Counted from the first letter of the stretch, positions 1 through 5,268 are shown. The stretch: DNA of 5,414 bases from DASWIG01 sp965371445 (GCA_965371445.1 CBDUYN010000321.1:1-5414), one strand, 5' to 3'. Translations and numbers: made by a program. The notes: generated by a model from the sequence alone, not told the origin.

Positions 1-2
1 CG

Positions 3-485
3 GTTGAGACGCTCGACGACGAGCTTGCGGCCTTCGAGCTTGCGGGCGAGGCGCCACGGGTGCTTCACCTGCGTAGCTCGGCGCCGCTTGTCACGCGCCT
101 CGAGACGGCCGAGGGCGAGCCACGGGTGTGGGTCCATCCAGGATCGACGTCGCTCGACCTCTACCTGCCGGCGGGTGCGGCGCGGCTCGACCTGCGCGGT
201 GTGGGCGGCGGCCGGCTCGACGCGACGCTGGAGCTTCAGACAAGCCCGGTCGTCGAGATCGGCGAGGGGTTGGGTCCCGAGGTCCAGCTGGCGGCGGGGG
301 AGACGCGTTTCTTCGGCTTCCGCGTCACGGCGGCGGGCTCGGTGGGCCTCGGCGTGCGCGCCGCCTTTGGCGGCGCGCCTCGTGACGCTCCATCACCGAC
401 GGCTCGACCGCAAAGATCTGTCCCGCCTCCAGCGTCAGCTCCACTGCACTTCCATACTTCGGACCTTTGGGTCCCCACGCATTGA
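3..485 (+). CDS. 3' part of an unrecognised beta-rich protein, C-terminus apparently replaced
   Basis: The frame is open from the left edge, so the 5' end lies outside the window. It reads VETLDDELAAFELAGEAPRV and continues for about 120 residues of alternating hydrophobic and polar sequence rich in Gly, Leu and Arg, with phrases such as GEGLGPEVQLAAGETRFF and GSVGLGVRA. Codon third positions are strongly G/C, as expected for a real gene here. This looks like an extracellular or surface beta-sandwich segment; I cannot name the family. Protein-like character stops at about position 360: after GVRA the frame runs through sequence that is antisense to the minus-strand gene at 325-567, then ends at a stop at 483-485. 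The native C-terminus is therefore probably lost, and the last 40 or so residues are read-through. No signal peptide or membrane segment is visible in this part. Coding is likely; function is unknown. Confidence 0.55.
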   Translation, partial: VETLDDELAAFELAGEAPRVLHLRSSAPLVTRLETAEGEPRVWVHPGSTSLDLYLPAGAARLDLRGVGGGRLDATLELQTSPVVEIGEGLGPEVQLAAGETRFFGFRVTAAGSVGLGVRAAFGGAPRDAPSPTARPQRSVPPPASAPLHFHTSDLWVPTH

Positions 486-567
486 GCTCGCCGGCCGGCC
501 GGTGGTTGTCGTAGGTCGCTACCCGGGCGTTGAGATGGGGTTTGAGGTCGACGTATCCGGCCATCAT
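325..567 (-). pseudogene. Truncated paralog of the 1645-2223 accessory protein
   Basis: This open frame of 80 codons is clearly related to the protein at 1645-2223. Without gaps from residue 6 to 32, 16 of 27 positions are identical, including VDL-x-P, N13, ATYD (17-20), R23, G26 and LNAWG (28-32). Similarity continues weakly through an ELT-containing strand at about residues 43-50, then ends near residue 57. The remainder is a low-complexity Arg- and Pro-rich tail (RRQRRRARRGPPSPPP) read antisense to the plus-strand gene, so roughly the last two thirds of a 190-residue protein is missing. The start at 567 is chosen because GGAGG ends 8 bases upstream; a GTG at 576 overlaps that site and is unlikely. 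The gene begins 41 bases after the BtrH-like gene and is probably the last gene of its operon. A natural short variant is possible, but the tail argues for truncation. Confidence 0.65.
356..378. repeat. Perfect 10-bp inverted repeat with a TTT/AAA loop
   Basis: The arms GCGCGCCGCC (356-365) and GGCGGCGCGC (369-378) are exact reverse complements separated by TTT. RNA from either strand could fold into a very stable hairpin. No T-run follows on either strand, so it is not a classical intrinsic terminator. It lies where the plus-strand gene loses its protein-like character and just past the point where the minus-strand gene at 325-567 loses similarity to its paralog. It could mark a rearrangement point or slow convergent transcription; both are inferences. 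Confidence 0.6.
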
Positions 568-575
568 GAATCTCA

Positions 576-580
576 CCTCC
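576..580 (-). promoter_or_regulatory. Ribosome binding site for the 325-567 gene
   Basis: On the minus strand GGAGG occupies 580-576, followed by 8 bases (TGAGATTC) and then ATG at 567-565, with a second ATG directly behind it. The ideal spacing fixes the start at 567 and shows that this truncated paralog still has an undamaged translation start. Confidence 0.7.
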
Positions 581-608
581 TGGGCAGAGTCGAGTTTGAA
601 AGGTTCGA

Positions 609-1652
609 TCAGGGAGCGTGGTCCGCGGCAGATCCTGTCTTCTCCGCATACGATGAGATAACTTTCGCCAGGTGTTCCTCTGCCTCAATTGCCTGCCGGA
701 GATGCCGGCGAATGAAATCACCATACTCGGGACGTCGCCTCTTGAGCGTTTTGGCCAAGACATCCATAACCCCCTGAATATGGCCAAGGGAGCGGAGATA
801 GGACTCCGCTTCGGAGCTGAGCTGCTGCTCCGCCAGCCAGTGTGCCGCACCTCGCAAGAAAGCGCAGAAGTATAGGCGTGAAGTCAACTCGGAGCGCAGG
901 AGCAGGCACGCCGCTCTGCGAAACATGAAATTTTTATCACTGCTTGAGCGCTGTTCAAGCTTCTCCTCCAGCAAACCAAGGAATCGCTGGAAGGCGGCGT
1001 GGCCGTACTCTCCTCTCCCATCGACCGCCGGTTGCACCATCTCAGCGTACAGAATCCCGAGCAACGATGCCGCCCACCTCGCTGGGTCATCTATGGTAGG
1101 GGGTGTCACCTCAACGCTGAACCACTCACCATCCACGGGTCTACCACTAAACAGCGGATCGCGCTCCAAATCGAGGGGCACGTCGGAATTCCGCGCGTTG
1201 TCGAGGTCGGTGCGACTCAGCACACCCTCGCCGGCCGGGCGCCACAAATCCTGTATATAGATCTCGTCGGTTTTTTCACCGCGTCGCGCAAGTACCGTTC
1301 GGCTGCTGCGAATCCGTCGGTAGTCGGGGCCGAAGGGGAGGTAGTAAGAGTCGACTGCGACAATCGCTGGCTTGTCTTCGGCGAGGTGATCATAAAGAGA
1401 CAACTCCGCGTCGCCAAGGTGCTGGGTGAGGCGTACACCTCCCCGGCGCTCAAGGGCTTCGAGGATCGGGGTGGGGTTGAGGGGTAGACTGTATTCCGTC
1501 AACTTTTCAAGGCCGGCGCCCGGTAGACCGAAGGACCAGCGAAGCCCCAGCAACAACGCAGCCGACCGCGGAGCCGTCTCGGCGGCGAGCCGCTCTGCGT
1601 AAGAAAAAAGAGTCGCCGTGGTTCGGGCCGGCGAAGGCGAGATCTCAGCCAT
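609..1652 (-). CDS. BtrH N-terminal domain / DUF4872-like protein
   Basis: The product is 347 residues. Residues 95-150 fit the BtrH_N pattern: a buried strand then D101-SYYLPFG, the basic segment RRIRSSRTVL (112-121), then EIYIQDLWRP (130-139) and an L-x-x-A helix. BtrH in butirosin biosynthesis is a papain-like acyltransferase that moves an acyl group from a carrier protein to an aminoglycoside; relatives occur in many natural-product and peptide-modification loci. The helical C-terminal half (about 190-335) resembles the DUF4872-type part. I see no Cys in the first 240 residues, and Arg stands at 113 and 115 where papain-like members may carry the active His, so this copy may be non-catalytic or use other chemistry. 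The substrate is unknown. ATG at 1652 has GGAGGAG six bases upstream, and the gene overlaps the preceding one by 8 bases (ATGGCTGA), implying translational coupling. No signal peptide is visible, so it is probably cytosolic. Family assignment is from remembered patterns. Confidence 0.55.
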   Translation of the reverse strand: MAEISPSPARTTATLFSYAERLAAETAPRSAALLLGLRWSFGLPGAGLEKLTEYSLPLNPTPILEALERRGGVRLTQHLGDAELSLYDHLAEDKPAIVAVDSYYLPFGPDYRRIRSSRTVLARRGEKTDEIYIQDLWRPAGEGVLSRTDLDNARNSDVPLDLERDPLFSGRPVDGEWFSVEVTPPTIDDPARWAASLLGILYAEMVQPAVDGRGEYGHAAFQRFLGLLEEKLEQRSSSDKNFMFRRAACLLLRSELTSRLYFCAFLRGAAHWLAEQQLSSEAESYLRSLGHIQGVMDVLAKTLKRRRPEYGDFIRRHLRQAIEAEEHLAKVISSYAEKTGSAADHAP

Positions 1653-2223
1653 CCGTTTCTCCTCCGTCGCAAACGAGAGATATCGCCATCAGGTGAAACA
1701 GCGGGTTCAAACCAAGTTTGAGTCGAGAGACAGTAACTGGCTCTTCCCATCGGTGTTGGAAGCACCACACGGTGCCGGTCAGAAGGTCGAGATCATAATC
1801 GCCGGGGTAATGGAGGTGGGAGCAGTGAAAGCCATCCTCCTCGTGGGGGTCGCGCGGTAGAACCGAGAACCCCTTGGCGAGGGCCACAAACTCGCTCGGC
1901 TCGCGCCCCGGGCTCGATACCTGAATTGTAAGATACTGGTCGCCCATTTCACCACAGCACAGCAACGCGATGCCGCGGATGCAGCGAACGACCTTCAGTT
2001 CAATCTCCTGTTCCAGAGGCTCCACATTGTCATGGTCTCCCTCCGCGAGCTTGTCAGGAATTCGAAAGGGCACTGAATCCACAGTCAGCTCGGTCCCGAA
2101 AGGGAGCTCCTCGGCGGGGAGCGAATTGCCCCAGGCATTCAGTTGACCCTGCTTCCGATTCGTGTCGTAGGTAGCCAGAGCGCTGTTCATGTAGGGTGTG
2201 AGGTCGACCGTCTCGTAGCGCAT
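1645..2223 (-). CDS. Beta-rich accessory protein of BtrH-like cassettes (uncharacterised)
   Basis: The product is 192 residues. The N-terminal half holds VDLTPYMN, ATYD (17-20), LNAWGNSLPAEELP (28-41), VPFRIPD (51-57) and DNV (65-67), a layout shared with small galactose-binding or NPCBM-like beta-sandwich proteins found beside BtrH-like genes, mainly in actinobacteria as I recall. The C-terminal half contains HLHYPGDYD (136-144) and LGLNPLFHLMAISLV (170-184), which look like the closing strands. There is no signal peptide or membrane segment, so it is probably cytosolic. Its role is unknown; partner, substrate-binding or scaffold functions for the BtrH-like protein are guesses based on tight coupling (the stop overlaps the next start). 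ATG at 2223 is preferred over an upstream in-frame TTG at 2253 because AGGAAGG sits nine bases before it. The third gene of the operon is a truncated copy of the same family. Base composition is milder in GC than in the TIR-STAND region. Confidence 0.6.
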   Translation of the reverse strand: MRYETVDLTPYMNSALATYDTNRKQGQLNAWGNSLPAEELPFGTELTVDSVPFRIPDKLAEGDHDNVEPLEQEIELKVVRCIRGIALLCCGEMGDQYLTIQVSSPGREPSEFVALAKGFSVLPRDPHEEDGFHCSHLHYPGDYDLDLLTGTVWCFQHRWEEPVTVSRLKLGLNPLFHLMAISLVCDGGETDG

Positions 2224-2232
2224 GCTCAAGTA

Positions 2233-2239
2233 CCTTCCT
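2233..2239 (-). promoter_or_regulatory. Ribosome binding site that sets the start at 2223
   Basis: On the minus strand AGGAAGG (2239-2233) lies nine bases before ATG at 2223-2221. The alternative TTG start at 2253 has no comparable site, and the ten extra residues it adds are absent from the paralog at 325-567, which aligns from its own ATG. Confidence 0.55.
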
Positions 2240-2284
2240 AGCTCTAGAGTCAACGGTCTGTTCCCGTTTCAGAATCCTCGAAAT

Positions 2285-2640
2285 CTACGATGTCCTCAAC
2301 TGGGCCACAGTGGCGCCAGGCTTCAAACGACCGAGCAGCCGCAGGGTGGCGAGCTCGAGCTCCTGGACCACCCAGCGTTGCGGATTCGGGACCGAATCGG
2401 GCGGCTTCCAGACGTCAATGTTGGTAGAAATTCCCGCGTCGGAAGACAATTGCAACCTGAAATCCGCGGCCAGAACGCCGACGACGGTGAAAGGATGGCC
2501 ATCGAGGTGTCAACGACGCTGAAGATCGCCACGTTGGCGCCGATCCCGAGGCTCAGCGTGACGATCGCGACCAGAGCAAGAAAGGGGGTAGCACGCAGGT
2601 TTCGCAGGGTGTATCGAACATCTTGCCTCAAGCTTCCCAT
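2285..2640 (-). pseudogene. ADOP/MacB-type ABC permease remnant with internal deletion and frameshift
   Basis: The gene starts at ATG 2640 with AGGAGG seven bases upstream. Its first 44 residues (2640-2509) are the standard N-terminus of ADOP-type permeases: a short amphipathic start (MGSLRQDVRYTLRNLR), then a membrane helix with LSLGIGAN and IFSVVD. A full protein would continue for some 750 residues. Here the next few bases (2508-2504) switch frame, and the new frame reads GHPFTVVGVLAADFRL, then IDVWKPPDS and LLGRLKPGATVAQLR, the classic end part of the MacB periplasmic core, 72 residues to TAG at 2287-2285. The middle of the periplasmic domain is missing and everything after it is lost. 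Just beyond the TAG the same frame reads ISRILKREQ, which may be further eroded family sequence. In the original frame translation runs on only to a stop at 2323. A functional transporter is excluded. Family recognition is firm; the junction is read directly. Confidence 0.85.
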
Positions 2641-2935
2641 ACCGATTCCTCCTCGAGGGTGCTCCACCCTATCAGAAGAAGCGCTGCCGGTCAAGTCTCC
2701 GCACCAAAATCCAGTCCTGACGCACCCCCGTCCCGGGGCCAAGCGCCCCACGAGGAGGAGTTCCGGTCCAGCCAACTCCTGGACTTTCGGCCTCCGCTGA
2801 CGGCGGATCCGTGGCTCTGGCGGCTCTGTGGCGGAGGGAAGCTGGTCTCCGGCGACTCCAAGGCGGGGGAAGCGGCGATGGAGGCACACCTCTGCCTCCT
2901 CGGTTACCTCGGGCCCGCTGGAGCTCTCCAGGAGC
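2641..2935. other. Non-coding gap between the nSTAND remnant and the permease remnant
   Basis: Apart from the candidate promoter and ribosome binding site at its left edge, nothing recognisable is seen. Open frames cross it on both strands but lack family motifs, and the minus frame leading into the permease has no better start than 2640. No terminator with a T-run, repeat or RNA gene was found. Confidence 0.4.
2666..2694 (-). promoter_or_regulatory. Candidate sigma-70-type promoter upstream of the permease remnant
   Basis: On the minus strand TTGACC (2694-2689) is followed by exactly 17 bases and TAGGGT (2671-2666), with TG placed as in an extended -10. Transcription would begin near 2660, just before the AGGAGG at 2653-2648. 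If active it would read through the permease remnant and could supply the BtrH-like cassette, since no clear terminator separates them. This is a pattern match only; the -10 is poor in A/T. Confidence 0.35.
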
Positions 2936-3710
2936 TCAGGTGAGACGCAGCTGGACGCTTTGAGCGAGGCGGGAGCGGACCTGCTCTGGGACCAGCCAAG
3001 GTCCGGTGAGGGTCTCGCGCACGAAGTGGGTCAGGCCGCGGACCCCGAAGATCCAGGACTTTCGAAGTGGGTGGCACCTCACCGCTTCGATGTCCTCGGC
3101 TTCCGCGTCGCAGACCTCGACGAGATCGCCGAAGCTCGCCGCCCGACGCACCCGCCGTCCGTGGTGATCGGTGTCCGCCAGCCGCTGAAAGACCTTCGCC
3201 GTCAGGTCGCGATCAACGGCGGCGAGCGCTTCCTCGGCGTGCTCGGCCAGTGCGTCGCGCAGTGTCCCCACGGCTTCGTAATGAACGAGATCGACCGGTC
3301 CGCCTTCTCCTTCGGCCCATCGTTCCCAGGTACGTAGCAGCACGTGCTGAAGGACGGGCAGTCGGTCCAGGCGGTCGCCGAGCTCATTCAGAAGCCGGTC
3401 GACGAGCCGGGGCGCGACCTCCGCGCCGCGCAGGCGTGCCGGCCCCTCGATCGCCTCCCGCAGCTCTCGGCGTCCGAGCCGAGGCACGAGGTAGCGCCCG
3501 CGGTTCATGGCCTCGGGCAGACCCAAGAAGACGTCCGGCCCGCACCAGCGACGACTTGCCGCAGCCGCTCGTGCCGACGACGGCGAGGAAGCGTTCGCGG
3601 CGCAGCGCGTCCAGAAGCTCCGCCGTCTGGGCGCGGCGTCCGAAGAAGAGCCGGCTGTGGCGGGTCTCGAAGGGTCGCAGGCCCACATAGGGGTTTTCCG
3701 GCGCCGTCAT
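2936..3710 (-). pseudogene. nSTAND1-type NTPase, centre deleted and frameshifted
   Basis: ATG at 3710 overlaps the TIR gene stop as ATGA. The first 59 residues are a textbook nSTAND1 opening: PYVGLRPF (7-14), FFGRR (22-26), then Walker A VVGTSGCGKSSLVRAG (44-59). Such STAND ATPases are nucleotide-driven switches in signalling and anti-phage defence. Near 3535-3520 the sequence jumps, in another frame, to GLPEAMNRGRYLVPRL, then RLVDRLLNELGDRLDRLPVLQH, LLRTWERW and HYEAVGTL, which in intact relatives follow more than 100 residues after Walker A. The missing part should hold Walker B (VDQFEELF-like) and the RSDF region. Without a frameshift the first frame stops at 3384 after 108 residues. Similarity fades again near 3080; the last 47 residues (to TGA at 2938-2936) do not look like the usual DISHESL region and may come from other DNA. 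All C-terminal sensor or effector repeats are absent. It is almost certainly non-functional. Confidence 0.8.
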
Positions 3711-4447
3711 TCGTCGTCCTCGTCGAGCTTCTTGAGGATGCGTTCGATCGACGCCGGGTCCGTCGCCACCATGACGTCGACGAAGTTGCGGAACGGTACC
3801 TCGGAGCGGCGCTCCTTCGACGGCACGCAGACCGCCATCCGCGTCGAGAGGTGGCGGCTCGCCACGAGCTTGATCGCGGCCTCCAGGCGCTCCTCCACCC
3901 AGCCGCGGGCGACGGCCCCGAAGACCAGGACGAAGAGCTGCGTCCGCTCGAGGTTCTCCTCGAAGCGCTCCAGCCCCTCCGACGGCGAGAGCCCGAGCAC
4001 CGGGACGGCGATCGGCGCGACGGCGTTTCTCGCCAGGCAGGCGAGCAGCTCCGCCGCCTGGGGCAGGTCGCTCTGGTGCAGGTCGACGAAGGCGGTCCGC
4101 GGACCGTCCGCCACCACCGTCCGCCGCCGCGTCTCCTCGAGGACGGTTTTCTTGGCAAGGACTTCCTCGGCGAAACGATGACGTCCGGTGCGGACGAGCT
4201 CCAGGCTCGCCGCGTCGCGCTCGGCGGTGGCGATCTCGTCGAGGACGGCGGATCGGCCGACGGCCACCGCGTCGTCCGCGCCGCGTCCGGCGACGTCGGC
4301 GCGGCGTCCGAGCTGTTGCCAGAGGACGCCGGCGAGGCGGCCCTTGAAGCGCCTGGCCCAGCCTTCGGCGTCGCCGGGGGCCCTGTCGTCGAAGGCGGCG
4401 AAGCTTACGAAGACGTCGTGCTGGTAGCCGTCCAGGTAGGTTGCCAT
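3707..4447 (-). CDS. TIR-like protein, probably internally shortened
   Basis: The product is 246 residues. The N-terminus MATYLDGYQHDVFVSFAAFDD is the characteristic TIR opening (strand A, DVFVS at 11-15), followed by EGWARRFKGRLAGVLWQQLG (28-47). After residue 50 the expected W-x-D, SA-x-LV, SP-x-Y and WC-x-x-E segments of a prokaryotic TIR, including the catalytic Glu of NADase TIRs, are not visible. The second half, RTAFVDLHQSDLPQAAEL (116-133), LFVLVFGAVARGWVEERL (171-188) and VDVMVATDP, resembles the C-terminal TIR-like module of longer TIR-STAND partners. The protein may thus be a fusion of both ends after loss of the middle, yet the frame is open and codon use is normal throughout. ATG 4447 is preferred over GTG 4459 because family members begin MA-x-YL-x-GY; no strong Shine-Dalgarno is present. 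It is coupled to the NTPase remnant by ATGA. The presumed role is defence or stress signalling; activity is doubtful. Confidence 0.65.
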   Translation of the reverse strand: MATYLDGYQHDVFVSFAAFDDRAPGDAEGWARRFKGRLAGVLWQQLGRRADVAGRGADDAVAVGRSAVLDEIATAERDAASLELVRTGRHRFAEEVLAKKTVLEETRRRTVVADGPRTAFVDLHQSDLPQAAELLACLARNAVAPIAVPVLGLSPSEGLERFEENLERTQLFVLVFGAVARGWVEERLEAAIKLVASRHLSTRMAVCVPSKERRSEVPFRNFVDVMVATDPASIERILKKLDEDDE

Positions 4448-4489
4448 GGGTTTGTCCACAGGTCGAGGATCCGTTCAAGCATAGCAGAC

Positions 4490-4506
4490 GGCAGGCGAAG
4501 CCTGCC
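4490..4506. repeat. REP-like intergenic palindrome GGCAGGC-GAA-GCCTGCC
   Basis: Seven-base arms (4490-4496 and 4500-4506) are exact reverse complements around a GAA loop. The minus-strand form, GTAGGGCAGGCTTCGCCTGCC at 4509-4489 and so just over twenty bases, belongs to a type of dispersed intergenic palindrome common in several GC-rich phyla. It sits between the divergent TIR and DUF433 genes, 43 bases from the TIR start. It could be a mobile REP/MITE-like remnant or, less likely, an operator. No T-run follows, so it is not a standard terminator. Confidence 0.5.
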
Positions 4507-4581
4507 CTACGAAGACGAGAGCAGATCTGTTACCCTAGGATGGGAGAGGCCACAAGGATCTCCTTTGGAGCGCTAAAAGAG

Positions 4582-4914
4582 ATGTCGAGTCTGCCAGCCG
4601 TAGAGCCTGTTCCCCTGCGCCGGGACGCCCAGGGGGTCATTCGAGTCGCCGACACTCGGGTGACGCTCGACACGGTCGTCGCTGCCTTCGAGTCAGGAGC
4701 CAGCGCCGAGGAGATTGCCGAGGACTACCCGCTCCGGCTCGACGACGTCTACGCGGTCGTCACCTACTACCTGCGGCATCAGGACGAAGTCCGCGGCTAC
4801 CTCGAGGAGCGGCGTACGTTCGCCGCCGTAGTTCGCAGGGAAAACGAGATGCGCTTCAACCACCGTGGTCTCCGAGAACGTCTGCTCGGTCGCCTTCAAG
4901 GCACTTCAACATAG
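4582..4914 (+). CDS. DUF433 family antitoxin
   Basis: The product is 110 residues. The DUF433 core is clear at about residues 19-75: VIRVADTRVTLDTVV, FESGASAEEIAEDYP (36-50), LRLDDVYAVVTYYL (51-64), then a helix HQDEVRGYLEERR. Family members fold as a winged or homeodomain-like helical DNA-binding unit and act as antitoxins next to PIN-like toxins; the C-terminal part (about 70-110, basic and helical) would contact and neutralise the toxin. ATG 4582 is chosen because it places the core at the usual distance from the N-terminus and GGAG lies 11 bases upstream; in-frame ATGs at 4540 and 4441 would add unrelated residues. The toxin gene starts three bases after the stop, so the two are co-translated. 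Autorepression through the 4460-4581 region is typical of such modules but no operator is proven here. Confidence 0.85.
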   Translation: MSSLPAVEPVPLRRDAQGVIRVADTRVTLDTVVAAFESGASAEEIAEDYPLRLDDVYAVVTYYLRHQDEVRGYLEERRTFAAVVRRENEMRFNHRGLRERLLGRLQGTST

Positions 4915-4917
4915 ACA

Positions 4918-5268
4918 ATGCTCCGTCTGCTTACGGACGAGAACTTCAACGGACGAGTCCTACGCGGCCTGCGCCGCAAAATGCCGGAGCTGGACGTCGT
5001 CCGGATTCAAGACACCGAGCTTGCAGGCGCGGGGGATCCGGAGATCCTCGCGTGGGCGGCTGAGCAAGGCCGTATCGTACTGACCCACGACGTTGCGACG
5101 ATGACCGCTTTTGCGCTGGACCGAGTCCGGGCAGCGCTGCCTATGCCCGGACTTGTGGAAATTCGGCCGGATTTCCCGATCGGTCAGGCCATCGAGGAGA
5201 TTCTGATCCTGGCGGTGGCGAGTCGACCGGAAGAGTGCGAGGGCCAAGTTTTCTACCTGCCCTTGTGA
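4918..5268 (+). CDS. DUF5615 PIN-like toxin of a VapBC-type module
   Basis: The product is 116 residues, the usual full size for the family. It opens LRLLTDENF with acidic D7 and E8, carries D40 in GAGDPEILAWAAEQGRIVLTHD and D58 in LTHD, the pattern of DUF5615/Mut7-C-like PIN-fold nucleases in which these carboxylates bind metal. Residues 79-83 (LVEIRP) and the helix around 90-100 match the usual C-terminal strand-helix end, and the chain finishes in VFYLPL. The expected role is an RNase toxin held inactive by the DUF433 protein encoded just upstream. The gap is three bases (ACA) and no good ribosome binding site precedes ATG 4918, suggesting translation coupled to the antitoxin. All key residues are present, so the module looks intact. 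Actual RNase activity is inferred from family, not shown. Confidence 0.85.
   Translation: MLRLLTDENFNGRVLRGLRRKMPELDVVRIQDTELAGAGDPEILAWAAEQGRIVLTHDVATMTAFALDRVRAALPMPGLVEIRPDFPIGQAIEEILILAVASRPEECEGQVFYLPL

Noticed and set aside
356..378. Intrinsic terminator for the convergent genes
   Set aside because: The hairpin is strong but no T-run follows on either strand.
4..777. Long plus-strand open frame of 257 codons
   Set aside because: Arg- and Ser-rich composition without motifs; it crosses three real genes out of frame or antisense and is a by-product of high GC.
999..1487. Plus-strand frame of 162 codons opposite the BtrH-like gene
   Set aside because: No motifs; the minus strand carries the BtrH-like pattern, coupled start and ribosome site.
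2828..3337. Plus-strand frame opposite the end of the NTPase remnant
   Set aside because: The minus strand shows nSTAND helical-domain motifs over most of this span; only 2936-3080 is ambiguous and that is listed as a finding.
3384..3535. Programmed frameshift as explanation for the broken NTPase
   Set aside because: A shift alone would not restore the missing Walker B region of more than 100 residues, so deletion is the simpler reading.
3505..4158. Ser/Arg-rich minus-strand frame across the TIR region
   Set aside because: Low-complexity shadow frame of the TIR and NTPase coding sequence.
3344..4576. 410-codon plus-strand open frame opposite the TIR-STAND genes
   Set aside because: It is antisense to clear TIR and nSTAND motifs; its composition (many Arg, Gly, Ala, Glu) is typical of the complementary frame of GC-rich genes and no family pattern was seen.
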